The notes beneath the pieces were generated by a model. It had not been told where the DNA came from. It saw nothing but the letters and a program-made list of their open reading frames with translations, and made no database searches. The translations under genes and the position numbers were made by a program. A stretch of DNA of 64,000 nucleotides from Megaleporinus macrocephalus (lineage: Eukaryota > Chordata > Actinopteri > Characiformes > Anostomidae): assembly GCA_021613375.1 (NCBI GenBank), contig CM038705.1, positions 12,724,711 through 12,788,710 on the forward strand, in the 5' to 3' direction. Every line of letters begins with the position of its first letter. The first letter of the stretch is position 1. This document shows positions 11,366 through 23,190 of the stretch, piece after piece.

Positions 11366-11950
11366 AAACGGTGGCATGACGTTTGAGTTTTTTGTTATAT
11401 TTACCACTTATTCTGCAAATGTACGGGCAGAAATCTGATTACTGCCTGACTCACGTAGACCTGGAGTTTACCCATTATCTGATTAGTTGGATAAAATGTG
11501 TCCAGATGTTTATGTCTGTGTAATCACACTCACTGTCACAATCATCAGACAATGTAATCAGAACCATATCTTGTAATAACTTTCTAAGAGGGAGCTTTAA
11601 AGGCATTAAGCTTTTCAGACATCTGGTTCCCATCAACACCACTGTGAGTCGATCAGCTTCTGTAGAATGAGCCATTTCACATCAAACCACTATAAATTAC
11701 TTTTAGATCTTAGCACCTGAATTTTACAGAGTTGTTGAAAAGTAGCTGGAATTCTCCTTTAATTGTTATAACATGGTACATAAACAAAAACACATGCATT
11801 AGACAGAGAAGCTTTTCTGATCTGCTTTTTATATTTACAGTATGTACATATATTACAATATCTTGTTTGTTTGCACAAGACAAACACAAGATAACTGAGC
11901 TTTGCTGCTTCTTCTGTTGGTTTTCTTCGCTGGCTAACATGATCCTATGT
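11366..11950 (-). repeat. Conserved 3' flank of kinase unit 1
   Basis: Copy of the unit start (ggcatgacgtttgag...). A minus-strand open frame of 66 residues (11,475-11,675) contains SDDCDSECDYTDI, with no recognised domain. The rest is AT-rich and non-coding. Confidence 0.6.
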
Positions 11951-12525
11951 TGACACGATGCACTGAAACCAATCGTGCTGCTGTGTCTGCTGCAAATTAG
12001 GCCTCCTGGTTGGGTTGTGCTGCAGTCACCAGCCAATTAGATCGCAGCATTCTGTACAAAGAGATGGGATTGAGAGAGATGCATCACCACCAAATCAATC
12101 TCTGAAGCGCAGTTGCCCACCAATTAGGTCATCATCCCCAACATCAGTACCCCTGGGGACAAAACAGTTGCAGGACCTCCATTATACCTCCCTTCCAGAA
12201 GAAACTCAGGAGGGCAGTATTCACACAGACATTCATTATTGTATTAACATTTAACAGCTAAGTTGCAGGTCTTACCTTCAAAATCGTTCTATACCAACTT
12301 CCTGATGACATCACTGCAACCAAAGCCAATCAGCATGACCTCCAAGGTGTGCAGCTTGATCAACAGCTCCTCTGGCTTGATGTTTCAGTGCAGGACACCT
12401 CGATCGTGGCACTGGACTGCTGCCGCCATCAACTGCCACATCATAAGTCGTGCGATGTGCTCAGTGACGTAACCTCCACAGACCTCAAGTTCACTGAGCA
12501 AGCTCTCGCAAGACTCTGGGTGCTC
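11951..12525 (-). pseudogene. Decayed, truncated PIM-like kinase copy (unit 1)
   Basis: Same structure as the unit 0 remnant. On the minus strand it begins immediately after the stop of the intact gene with the EHPE-like part of the large catalytic exon (12,270-12,525). A shortened C-lobe exon (about 12,100-12,215) and a degraded last-exon copy (about 11,951-12,060) with in-frame stops follow. The HRD region is altered (the tgtttcagtg tract replaces the usual HRD codons) and the N-lobe exons are missing. Confidence 0.85.
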
Positions 12526-14926
12526 CTACATTGAAACGTTGCATTGAAACCAATTGTGCTGCTGGATCTGCTGCAAGTTAGGCCTCCTGGTCGGGTTGTG
12601 CTGCAGGCACCAGCCAATTAGATCGCGGCACTCTGTACAGAGGGATGAGATTGGATGTGAGAGAGAAGCTTCACCGCCAAATCAGTCTTCTCTCTCATTC
12701 TCTACATTTCAAAAGCACCACCAAGAAGATACATTTAGGGACGTCATGCCTGTACTGCACAATTCTTCAGTCTTTTAATATTCACCTCCAAATATAGCTT
12801 TTTTCTTTGTTCTTCTTTTATAAGTTACAAGCTTAATGGCATGAACTATTTGTTTACCAGGATGATGTTATTTATCTTACCGTCAGACAGGCCATCACTG
12901 AAGCGAAGCTCCCTACCAATTATTTCATCTTCGTTGAAGAAGGGAAGGTACCCACAAACCGTCCCGAACATCAGTACCCCTAGGGACCAAACAGTTGCAG
13001 GACCTGCATGATACCTCCCTTCCAGAAGAAACTCAGGAGGGCAGTATTCATCTGTGCCTGAGAACATGAAAGAGGAAGAGAAATAAACAGAGCTGAGCAC
13101 AGACATTTGGTTCTGTAATAATAATTAACAGCTAAGTTGCAGGTCTTACCTGAAAAAGCGTTGTATCCAGAGTCCTTGATGACATCACCGCAACCAAAGT
13201 CAATCAGCTTGACCTCCATGGTGTTCAGCTTGATCAACAGGTTCTCTGGCTTGATGTCGCGGTGCAGGACACCTCGCTCATGGCACTGGACTGCTGCCTC
13301 CACCGACTGCCGCATTAAAAGTCGTGCGATGCGCTCACTGACGTGACCTCCACAGACCTCGAGTACATAGCGCAAGCTCTCGCACGGCTCAGGGTGCTCC
13401 AGAACCAAGATATAGCGGTCAGGCTCATCAAACCACTCAATGAGTTGGACGATGGCTTGGCTGATGGGTTGCTGGCTCATGATCTGCAGCAGAGCCACCT
13501 CCACAGGCACAACCTTAAGCTCATTAGGCTGCAGGAGGATAGATAGATGGTGAGGAATTATTAGTGAAGAACATGGGGAGAACCTCATGGCAGTTTGGGA
13601 TCTCTATGTTTTACTACTAGTATTTAATTCAGTCTAAGGTTGCAGGTGCACTTACACTTTGAATATATCGGCCACCATCATATTTCAGTACAAATTTGAT
13701 GGCCACCTGCACAAAAACACAACAACATAATAAGACTTGAAGAACTGAAAGGACAAGAGAAGAGATGAGCGTAAAAATGAGTTTGGGGAATGAATGAGCT
13801 CAGAACCTGTAGGCCGTCGGATGCCCGTTGTCCTTTAAAGACAGATCCGAAGCCTCCTTCTCCCAGTTTCGCTCCAACAGTGTAAAGTGTGGCGAAGGTG
13901 TCTATGGAAAACAGAGTTACAGATGAATATCAGCTGCCTTTAGATACCCTAGCATGAGTTTACCAGACATTTACTGGTTGTGATTTAGATAGGTCACTGT
14001 AAATATGAATCATTTAAATAATTACAGGACATTTACAGTAAAGTGAAGTGTGGATGATTTTGGTGAACTGGGCATTGGACTGACCAGGCTTGGAGGCTGT
14101 CTTCTGTCTACGAGCCCCTCTTCTCTTTTTTCTTGTTGGGGCTTCTGTGTCCAGGATATCTGTCGCTTCAACATGTCCTTTCTTAGCAGAGCAGTTGTTT
14201 GTGCCCTGCAGGACAGTCTGGCTACAGCCCTCCTCTGAGTGTTTTCTCTTTCTCTCTGAATACACGACCATCATTTGAATATTAAAAGTAATTTCATACA
14301 AAATAAGCTAAACATATTATTTTAGATTTAATGTTTGTGATTTAGATTCTAGTATCACACCAGCTCACTGTAAATATGAATCATTTGAATAATTATAGTA
14401 CATTGACGATGAAGTAAAGTGAAGTGTGGATGATTTTGGTGAATCTGGGCATTGGACTAACCAGGCTTGGAGGCTGTGTTCTGTGTTTGAGTCTCTCTTT
14501 TGGGTGCATTCACTGCAGCTTTCCTCTTTTTCTTCAAGGGGGCTTCAGTTTCCAGGATAACTGGCGCTTCAACAGGTCCTTTCTTAGCAGAGCAGTTGTT
14601 TGTGCCCTGCAGGACAGTCTGGCTACAGCCCTCCTCTGAACGTTTTCTCTTTCTCTCTGAATACAGGATATTAAATGCAATTTCACACAAAATAAGATAA
14701 ACATATTATAGTATTCATACCACTATTAATACACTACAGTATCTACAGTAATGATAATACTAGGGAGATATACTCTATTATCAGTTGATTTTTAAAAATC
14801 TTTTAATTTTTTTAACTGCACAGATGATCATATAAGTTTCTGATTAATCTTGTTTTTTTATCCAAAACATAGTTAAACTGTTAGACGTGTTGAATAACCT
14901 TTGCGTGCAGTGCGCTGCTCCATCAT
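12526..14926 (-). CDS. PIM-like serine/threonine kinase, unit 1 (8 exons)
   Basis: Exons 14899-14926, 14462-14656, 14085-14255, 13807-13901, 13656-13706, 13150-13528, 12881-13057 and 12526-12632 join in phase to about 400 residues. The N-terminal 131 residues are the basic extension encoded by two symmetric exons (195 and 171 nt; KKKRK and RKKRRGARR tracts). Kinase motifs are complete: GEGGFGSV (145-152), VAIK Lys 167, HRD Asp 271, DFG Asp 290, CPPEF and ATVWSLGVLMF. The last exon reads ECRDLIGWCLQ. It is the most canonical of the three copies and probably encodes an active kinase. The first codon pair is ATG ATG, and the upstream one is taken. Exon 1 has a weak donor (GTTATT), so this border is the least certain. 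Substrate is unknown. Confidence 0.87.
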
Positions 14927-15960
14927 CTGCTGTACGAACTCAAAACTACCTGCAGATTCACAGTTTTCAGGATAGAGTTCACTGATAATCGCTCAGACAA
15001 GACGTATGAAACGTTATCTTCTGGTCGTCTGACTGGAATCTGAGAAACTTCTCACTCAGACACTCAGTCACTGATTCTAATCCATTATGACATCATAATG
15101 ACTGCTGTCTAGTCAGCATTAATGTAGGTTGCCATGGCGCTGTTTAGAATTTTCCCCATGTATATACGTTCTTTCAGATTTTATACCCTTAACAGACTGA
15201 ATTCTGACTCTGTAATCTCACTTTTGCTTTGCTCAGTATATCAAACCACATACTGTATACCTCTTACTGCATCAGTATATACTGTATACCAGGGTGTGAC
15301 CAAAGGTTCATAGATATGGGGGATAAGCCTGTATTGGGGGTCTCGGGGAATGGTCCCCATAGAACTTGTGTTCTTTTCGGTTACAGAATTTTCACAAGTG
15401 TATCAAAAATGGTTATTTATTCAACCTGACAGACAGTAGATGTGTCTGTTCATTAGACCCAACTCAAAGTAAACAAATGAAATCACAGAATGATCCAATT
15501 TTCATGAATTATATCACTGTGTCAAAAATCTGATCTGGGCTGTCAGTCAACATTTTGTCATCTGGAAAAGACACAGAGAGGAGGATCTTTCAACAGAACC
15601 AAGAGTTAATCATCACTTTTTCACATGTGCCAATGATTGTTGATCAAATTTAAACAAAACATAAAATAAATATCATGAAACAGGGTTGGCAGCAAAGGGT
15701 AAGTCTTGATTAAGGCACTGTAAAAAGACCATCATTAATCTGATCTGTAGCCGGCAGCAAGTATTTTATTTCAGAAAACATTGGGTATTTATAACCTCAT
15801 CTCCTATAAACCTAATCTCACCTCGTACCTCCTTCATCATCATACTCATCACCACCATTATTTCCAAATGTACTCCTTATTGTAGCTTCCTAAGCCACTA
15901 TTGTTTCCAAACCCTCCAGTGGAAATACACTGTCTCCCCAAAGACCAGAGATCATACATT
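14927..15960 (-). promoter_or_regulatory. 5' flank of unit 1 kinase gene
   Basis: Upstream region of the unit 1 kinase, conserved with units 0 and 2 in the first 500 bases, where the 5' untranslated region and promoter must lie. No TATA box could be fixed. From about 15,380 a segment (ttcacaagtgtatcaaaaatg...) occurs that is repeated again at about 16,230. Confidence 0.4.
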
Positions 15961-15965
15961 TTTAA

Positions 15966-16205
15966 AAAATAGATCAATCAATCAATCAACCTTTATTTAA
16001 TCTCGGAAATACATTGAGGGGTGACCCTCATTTTCAATGTAGCCGAGCATATACAATTAAAGGGATTGAAAGCAAAATGAGCAAAAAATAATAAGTAAAA
16101 TACAAATTTTAAATAAATATTTAATATAGATGCATAGAATACAATGTAAAAAATGTTAGAAAATTTTAATAATAAAAAAAAGAATATAAAATAAACATAA
16201 AATAC
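15966..16205 (-). mobile_element. LINE 3' tail with (ATCA)n
   Basis: On the minus strand this reads as a LINE 3' end: ...GAGGGTCACCCCTCAATG... then AATAAAGG followed by four TTGA-type repeats. It is short and non-coding. The unit 2 copy (about 44,095-44,345) has a longer tail repeat. Confidence 0.5.
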
Positions 16206-16640
16206 ACATGATCCTCTGTGTTCTTTCAGGCTCCAGAATTTTCACAAGTGTATCAAAAATGGTTATTTATTCAACCTGACAGACAGTAGATGTTTCTGTT
16301 TATAATTTGTATTAAGCACAGAGCTAATATGATTATGAATACGAAATACATCCACTTACAATACACACAGATCAATCAAAGGTACTGGAGTCCAGCAGTG
16401 CTCTGTCCTCTCTCTAAGATAAGCTGCGGCTCATCAACAAACTGCTCATAACAATTATAGAAACGTTTAAATCACTCATCAGATCTCGATGAACCAAAAT
16501 CACAAGTTGAAAATCTTTAATGATAACTGTGTAAGAACAACATGACAAAACAGTCACTGGAAATCATCTACACACTGAGGAGCAAAATTCAAAATTACTC
16601 CCAACTCAAAATAAACTAATGAAATCACAGCCTGATCCAA
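16206..16640. repeat. Second copy of kinase 5' flank segment
   Basis: Repeats the sequence seen at 15,380-15,560 and corresponds to 3,860-4,290 of unit 0. The flank was thus partly duplicated around the LINE tail. No gene was seen. Confidence 0.5.
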
Positions 16641-16845
16641 TTTTCATGAATTATATATTATGTAAACATATATATTTAAGACTTTATATATGTGTACATA
16701 TTGCAAATTTCTTTTTTGTGGTAAATTATTATTAGAGTGTTTATTCTTCTACATAAGCTGCTACTGTAATAACTGTAATTTCCCCCTGGGATCAATAAAG
16801 TATTTCTGATTCTGATCACTGTTTAAAAAAATAAGATCTGGGCTG
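16640..16845 (+). mobile_element. Rex1-like LINE 3' end
   Basis: The plus strand ends with tttccccctgggatcaataaagtatttctgattctgat, shown here only in part: the signature is gggatcaataaagta. This is typical of 3' ends of Rex1/Babar LINEs in fish. No coding part remains. A copy with a 15-base loss lies at 44,790-44,935 in unit 2. Confidence 0.55.
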
Positions 16846-16869
16846 TCAGTCAACATTTTGCCTTTTGGA

Positions 16870-17330
16870 AAAGACACACTGCAAAAAAATCAATGTCAAA
16901 AATAAGAAAAATAAAAACAAAATGAAAAAATTCTTGAATCAAGCAAATTTAACTGCTAGTATAGTGAGAAAAGTTAGCTTGTTAAGAATTCTTGAAACAA
17001 GAAAAAAAAATACTGAAAAAATCTGAATTATCTTGTATTATTACAAAAACAGTCAATATTAACTAATATAAGACATTATGACTAGATTTAGGCAAAACCA
17101 ACTTGATCAAACATCATAAAAATAATCTATAAAATGCCTATTAAATTAATCTTGTTTTGAGAATTTTCATAAAACTTCATTTGGTCAAAAAAATTATAAT
17201 CCTTTAATAATTTATTGTTTTCTAATTTAAAACAAAGTCTTATAATAAGACTTATGCAATAATGTTGTACTCTATATAAGGAACAGTAAAACAACCACAT
17301 GCAGTATGGTCAATCTTTTTTTTTTTTAAT
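16870..17330. mobile_element. AT-rich MITE-like sequence
   Basis: Begins with cactgcaaaaaaat, a terminal motif seen in short fish DNA transposons, and continues as AT-rich non-coding sequence with gaattcttgaa repeats. The opposite inverted end was not found. In unit 2 the left end is missing (about 44,985-45,430). Confidence 0.35.
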
Positions 17331-17904
17331 TAATTCCAGAGACATGAAATATGTGCTTACAAAAATAGTTCCAATGAGGCAACATAGAATTTAACAAAAG
17401 AGAAGTGTGCAGTATGTATGGTGGTAGTAACTCAACCTCATTTTAAAACTGACAACAAACGATACATTTCTCTTTTGGCTTAGATAAACAAAAGAACACC
17501 GTGTTCCTGAATTTGTTATGGTGTTTTATTTTTAACAATTAAACTCCTCTGAGAACGAGCATTTTTATGAACCAAGATACCTAACGCAGCTCTGTTATTT
17601 AAACACCAAACTTAGCAAACAACCAGCTCTATTATTTACACATCAAACATTTTAAACAATCAGAACTGATTTTTCCTCAACCAAAGTTATGTCATGCACC
17701 ACATACCACCACTTTTTTCTGTTTAATAGAAAAATATGGATAAACCCAATTACATTTTTTATCTGAATTGTTTGAATACACCAAATAATGATGTCAGCAA
17801 TATAAATCAAATCACATTATCAGTAGGGATGTAACAAATACCTGTAATGACAGCAACTGCTGTATGGCCATAGGATACTTTCTCTACTCCCCAATTAACT
17901 TTTT
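17331..17904. other. Non-coding stretch
   Basis: AT-rich sequence shared with unit 2 (about 45,430-45,875). No gene, RNA gene or clear element end was seen. Confidence 0.5.
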
Positions 17905-19500
17905 CTACTCTGACAAAGTTTTTTTGTAGGATGAAGTTGCATCCCGATCATGAATGGTATCCTGCAGAACTTCTGTCTGAAGTATGGACAGGAGTGTTGC
18001 GATGCACTTTGGATAGGTCAGATGAAATGCGTAGTAGTTTGCTAAAAGATAGAGCACACCTGTGTCGATGTTTTCTTTTAAAAAAGTTGTCACAGGTGTA
18101 GACTCAATGGCCAGCATGCAGTTGTTATTACAAACGATCAGAACTGGACTGAAGACTGGTCTTCTCTGAATACAGAGTATGGAATAATGCTGTCTGAAAC
18201 ATTCATTTAAATCAAAGTTTGAATCTAAATTTGGTTTTTAATGATTATGAAGTTTAAAATACAAATTGCAATCAAACTACATTCAGAGAAATCTAGAACC
18301 TGATGATTAAAATAAAAATTGAAATGGAATGGTGAATTCACCATTACACAGGATAGAGCACACAACCTTGCTCAATTCACTACTCATGCAAGACAAGTTT
18401 TATTATATATCACTTGCAGACCACAAACAAAAGTTTTACAAAAGGCATTCCCTATCTCCTAATTTTGTCTTAGATAAATTTCACATACAAGGCATTTCTT
18501 ATACATTTCTTACCTCAAGAACATGCACTCACTTGCATGTCCCAACTTTCTGGGTAGGACCACAGGTGAAGGGAACATCTCAGGCAGAGCCTTCATCATG
18601 GCTACAGAGCGTGTCACTGTTACAGACATAAGTAGATTCATTATTAAATATATTTTTTTGTGTGTTGACCATTTAATTACCATTTTTTAATTACCATGTT
18701 TAAATAATAATTTATAAAATTTTGCACAAAAAGTTGGATCAACTGGGGTGCAGGGTAGTGTGTAGTCTGTATTAATGAATTAAAAAAATAATGTTTACAC
18801 ATTTTGTTTTAAACATCAAGCTCACCCAGCATAAGTGTATAAGCAGCTGTTTTAAAAAAATCCTGAAAAGTTTCTAATCTTTGTTCTGTGTTGTTGGTTG
18901 TCCCAGAACCTTTTTAAAAACCCCATAGAACTGAGCTTTGCCATAAAAGCTTTCCCAGTGGGTCTTCAGGTCAGAAATAAAGTCAACTAAATATTTAGAC
19001 TGTACATTTTTTTACTAAGGGGTAATTTTTGTATACCATGTATTCTAGATCCTAACTAGAGCAAATTGGGTTAAAAAAACTCTACTGTTAATAAATAATT
19101 CAGCCAGCATGTGGGAGATTTCATGAAAACAGAATTAAATGACATTAAATAACACGTTTACAGTACTGCCCAGCACTAAATTAATATATTAAATATTTTA
19201 CCAGCTGAGAAGTATGCAAACATTTATACTATATATAATAGTTATATACATAGGGGTTCAGTTTTCATGAGCAATCATTGATGGTGTACTGTGTTTTTAA
19301 TCAGTGAAACTTAAAACTGGCTTTTGTGACATTAATGAAAGGTTGGTTCACAAACTGAACAAACACTTAACCAAGTGAGTCTGCAGTTCACAGAGTTATC
19401 ACAAAGCATTGGATAATACTCCACAAGATGCTTTGCCATAGCCTGGACATCATTTTTGGATGGATACATAAATTCAGTAATAGTTGTTGGATCCCACAAC
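17905..19500 (-). pseudogene. Broken copy of a multicopy uncharacterised fish protein gene (unit 1)
   Basis: Three minus-strand pieces match a large fish family of unknown function, recognised by its YPSK...VEYY and ALPEMFPSP segments and by a C-terminal AIESTPVTTF...YYAFHLTYPK block. The remnant of the YPSK exon is at 19,380-19,500, truncated by a deletion. The ALPEMFPSP exon is at about 18,510-18,620 with a donor, and the terminal exon is at 17,905-18,170. The last exon ends early, SE then TAG where unit 2 has TGG. Both the 5' truncation and the nonsense codon argue that it is dead. Naming rests on recall of the family, not on a search. Confidence 0.55.
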
Positions 19501-19660
19501 TAGAAGAGCATGAAAGACCTTACTTTATACCTATGATGGTGTGTTTTTATTCTATGACAGTTTATTGAATTGTAACCCCTGTAATGTGATGTTTTGTATC
19601 AACAAGTTTTAGCCAATACACAGCCTTAAAACAATGACTGGCCAATTTACATGAAATTTA
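19501..19660. other. Deletion junction relative to unit 2
   Basis: Sequence passes from the broken gene directly to ttggatccca at about 19,487. Unit 2 has about 730 extra bases here (47,540-48,270), including a (TA)n tract. No gene was seen. Confidence 0.6.
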
Positions 19661-19679
19661 ATTTCTACACTCAATGTTC

Positions 19680-19885
19680 ATATTTTCAGCTCTGTATACT
19701 TTATCACCCTGTCGGTGTCACTGCAGTGCTGATCCACAACCCAAATAATAATAGCTGTCCTGTGGTGGTCTATCCTGTGGGGTCCGGAGTACTGAAGAAC
19801 AGAGTTAAAATAATAAAGGTCTGGGATTATAGATCTACAAAGTGCTCAGTGGAGCTGAAAGATATACAGTGTGTGTAGGAGGTGG
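19680..19885. mobile_element. Half of a palindromic fish MITE
   Basis: Contains tgtcggtgtcactgcagtgc, then a gatccacaac and gtggtggtc series and a final aggaggtggtttttaatg. These match the right half of the long palindromic element at 36,235-36,960. Non-autonomous, no coding capacity. The unit 2 copy is at 48,470-48,675. Confidence 0.6.
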
Positions 19886-20652
19886 TTTTTAATGAAGTGG
19901 CTGGTCAATGTTTGTAAAAATGTTCTGAAGATAAGACATACTGTATGTTTATACAGAATGTTTTTACACTGTTGTATTAATGTTATTTACTCTGTTTGTT
20001 ATAAAAGCAATGTACTCTGCCACAATGGCAAACAAAATAATAAATTACTTTTTAGTCACAAAGTGTCATCAGTTTTATTGGAAAATATGTTAAATCTTTT
20101 TCTCCCACCAGACACTGTTAGGTAGTGTCACAGCCACACAATGAGCACCATACTACAGTAGAATATCTGTGAGAAGTCCCAAAATGTTCTCAATCACTAA
20201 ATGCAGCTTTCAAAGTACAACAAAATCATCTTTTTATTTATTTCTGGGGTCCTACATGTTGTAAAGGCACAACACTTCTTTTAAGCAGAATCATGCCAAT
20301 CCTTTGGATACCCACCGACATGAAGGCCCCTAAATCTGGGCTCAGGCCTAAAAATCAGCTGTGTCTAAATAAGTATATTGAGGTATTTTATAAACTGACT
20401 ACAGGACAAGCCCTATTTTAATTAACTTGATGGGCAGTTTTTACTTTCTGTGTAGAGAACAGACAATTTTTTTCATCACTAATTTTAATACAGGTGTGAC
20501 ACAATTTGGGTTAACACAAAAATGATGACACTCCTAGTAAATACTGAAAATAACTTGAACATAGAATTTATAGACTAACATGTTAAGGGTAAAGACTATA
20601 AGATCATCTTCAAACAGCTTGATGTTCCTGTTACTTCAGTCGCATATAAAAG
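19886..20652. other. Non-coding stretch
   Basis: Shared with unit 2 (48,676-49,444). Only short frames without recognisable motifs were seen. No structured element ends were found. Confidence 0.5.
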
Positions 20653-21075
20653 CTAGTTTAGTACGTAGGACAATAATCTTGGTGGTCTGAGGGAGGAGGT
20701 CAGTGGATTCAAAGCAAAGAAAGAACGTTCAGGAATGCAAACTGGGTTGAAACAAAGTATGTATGTGTGAGGTTTATGTGGTGTTTGTATTGAGGAACAG
20801 CTTTGAAAACAGAATATGTTTAGAGTTACCCTGCTCATTGGATTTAACCTCAAATAATCGTGACAGAGTATCCGCCTTGGTTTTGCATGTGCCTGGACGA
20901 TAAGGAATCTGAACATCAAAACGAGATAAAAACAACGGCCAACAAGCCTGACGTGAATTTAGGCATTTTGCCGAACGTAGATACTCTAAATGTTTATGAT
21001 CTGTTAGTACAAGAAAGGTGTGTTGAGCACCCTCTAGCCAGTGGTGCTGGTTCTCAAAAGCTAGCTTAATTTAAC
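20653..21075 (-). pseudogene. Gypsy-1 RNase H end (unit 1)
   Basis: The minus-strand frame reads [17 protein letters not shown], then [20 protein letters not shown] and soon degenerates. These are the catalytic Asp (TDH) and terminal ADTLSR motifs of gypsy RNase H. The piece has lost its tether to the reverse transcriptase frame by frameshift. Confidence 0.65.
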
Positions 21076-21175
21076 CATAATTTCATTCTAGAGGGAAAAA
21101 TTTGTGTGAAAAATAAGCAATTAGTTTCAGTTTTGGAGGTTCACCACTTTGTTGCGAAAGAACAGCACCCACTCC

Positions 21176-21870
21176 CACACCTCCACAACGAAAGGTCACG
21201 TGGGATCTGTGTGCTGTAGTACAGGTGCAGTGGTGAATCTCCTCCCAAGTTCCTCAAAAGCCCTCTCAGCCTGGAGATTTTAGTCTAACCTCTTAGTTTT
21301 GCCCTTAAGTAGGGAAGTTAGAGGAGCGGCGACGAGCTGTAATTTCTAATAAAGTGTTTGTAAAAGTTTGTAAACCCTAAAACCTTCAAAAGACTGCAGA
21401 TAGACTGGCCAATTTGTCACTGCATCTTACTATCCTCCAAACACATAACCAGGTGTTTGTAGTGATCTCTTGTGGTGAGGAAGGCTGTTTCATTTATCAT
21501 CCTCTCAAGTCCAAACAAGACTATATGAGCTGCAAAGATCCAACTTTGTGAACACTGTGGCTCTTCTGAGTTGTACCAGAGCAGTAAGGATATGATTAAT
21601 AGATATATGATATAGGATATAGATGGTAATAGAGTTTAGGCCACGATAGTCTATACCAGGTCTGAGACCGCCATCCTTTTCCTTAACAAAGAAAACGCTG
21701 GCAGCCGCAGCAGAGGTAGAGGGACGTGTATAACCCTGGGCTAATGCCTCCTGTATGTAATTTCATGGCTGTCTCCTCCACTTGTGTAAGTAGGTATTCA
21801 ACTGATTTCAGGGGCATTTGATTGTCAATGAACTCATACAATCATATGGTCTATGGATGGGTAATTTACT
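21176..21870 (-). pseudogene. Gypsy-1 reverse transcriptase fragment (unit 1)
   Basis: Contains [15 protein letters not shown] and an upstream [10 protein letters not shown] tract of the fingers domain, then FEELGRRFTTAPVL-like RNase H connection sequence with LLKG. The palm YxDD catalytic segment is missing, so an internal deletion removed it. Frameshifts occur on both sides. Confidence 0.65.
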
Positions 21871-22034
21871 GCCATTGAGCTTATAGTATTCTCTGGACTC
21901 TTAATGGTAGTAGAGGATACAGACAGCTGCTAAAATAAAACACAGTTATAAAAACAATGACCAGACCACTTAACATTCTCCCATTTAGACCAAGAAATAA
22001 CAGTATCATGAGTGTTTCACTAGGGGACTCCAAT

Positions 22035-22865
22035 TGTAACAGAGGTACATGTGGTATAATTGACTATGCATTTTTGTATATAGTTTATACCCTTTCTATT
22101 CCAAATAGCATGTTTGCAAAATGGTATGTTTAGTAAGATAGAGGAATGATTCACTCTATTATCTTGTGTATTTCCCCATTGTGGTCACATGGAGCGATGT
22201 CAGGACCACATTGGCATATCAAATAAGACTATGACAATATAAACAGGAAGTAAAAAAAAGAAAGCGAGGAAGAGGGTGAAGTGGAGTGTGCAGCGTTTTA
22301 AAGCTAAAAACTCGTGTTGGAAGTTTTATTTGTCCTGTTGGTACGAGTTCGTGTTGGAGTATTTTCGCGCTGGGATGCATGAACTTGTGGATACCCAAGT
22401 GGATTTACAGAGCATCGCGGACTGCTTCCTAACTTTCGCGGTGTTGACGACTGTTGGGTGAGCTGCTGGAGTTTTAAGTAGACACCGCTTGTTCGACGAT
22501 GTCCAACTCTCTGCCTCTTATTTTATCTCTCGCTGGACTATATACTCATGCATATAGCGGACTTCTATCGGAAGGGTTTTTGTGAATAAGTGGGGATTAT
22601 TATGCATCTGGGGTGCAGGCAGCTAACGATGTTTTTTTTGACAGATTGGTGTTTGTGTACATTCATATATATATCTTGTTTTGGTGTTTATCATTGGATT
22701 TAAACTTGAAAATACTCACTCGGATGGTTGTGAACATGGTAAGTGCCGCAGGAGAGAAAAAATACGCCGCCCGACCTCTTCTGAGGTGTTTGTAACTCAA
22801 TTAGCTAAAGTTTATTTGACTCTTTTTACATCAGAGTTCTCATAAATAAATAGGGGTGAGTTACA
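22035..22865. mobile_element. Solo-LTR-like insertion in gypsy-1 (unit 1)
   Basis: The insert begins TGTAACAG and ends GAGTTACA, giving inverted TGTAAC/GTTACA ends. It is flanked by the 4-base duplication CAAT (22,031-22,034 and 22,866-22,869). Removing the insert and one CAAT leaves the gypsy protease-RT linker in one frame, which fixes the borders. It has no long coding frame. TG...CA ends, 831 bp length and a 4-base duplication fit a solo LTR of an unidentified LTR element. A gtaagt donor-like site lies near 22,739. Confidence 0.7.
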
Positions 22866-22869
22866 CAAT

Positions 22870-23190
22870 GATCACAGCAAATTTGGAACATTCTAACACA
22901 AAGAAACAAATCTACTCTGAATGCAGAGCACTAATGTCCATGGAAATAGTTACAGTAGTTTGTGAGATGGTCCCTTGGCCAACCGGTTCTCCATCAACGG
23001 CAGGCAGTCCTAGGGATTTCTTAAGTGGAACAGTAGGTATTTGAAGCTGCTTGGCCACACGTGATTGAATAAAGTTTCCCTCAGCTCCAGAATCAATCAA
23101 GGCAGGAAATATAGCAGAGAATCCCTGATATTGGAGGGTGACGGGTATGAGCAAAGACCTTGTGACCATTTTAACCGTGGAGTTACTCAC
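22870..23190 (-). pseudogene. Gypsy-1 aspartic protease (unit 1)
   Basis: The minus-strand frame includes PVTLQYQGFSAIFPALIDSG followed by AEGNFI, the retropepsin active site, and LGLPAVDGEPVGQGTI downstream. The length is about that of the usual domain. An in-frame stop follows the HSE segment. The unit 2 copy keeps the same motif. Confidence 0.7.
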
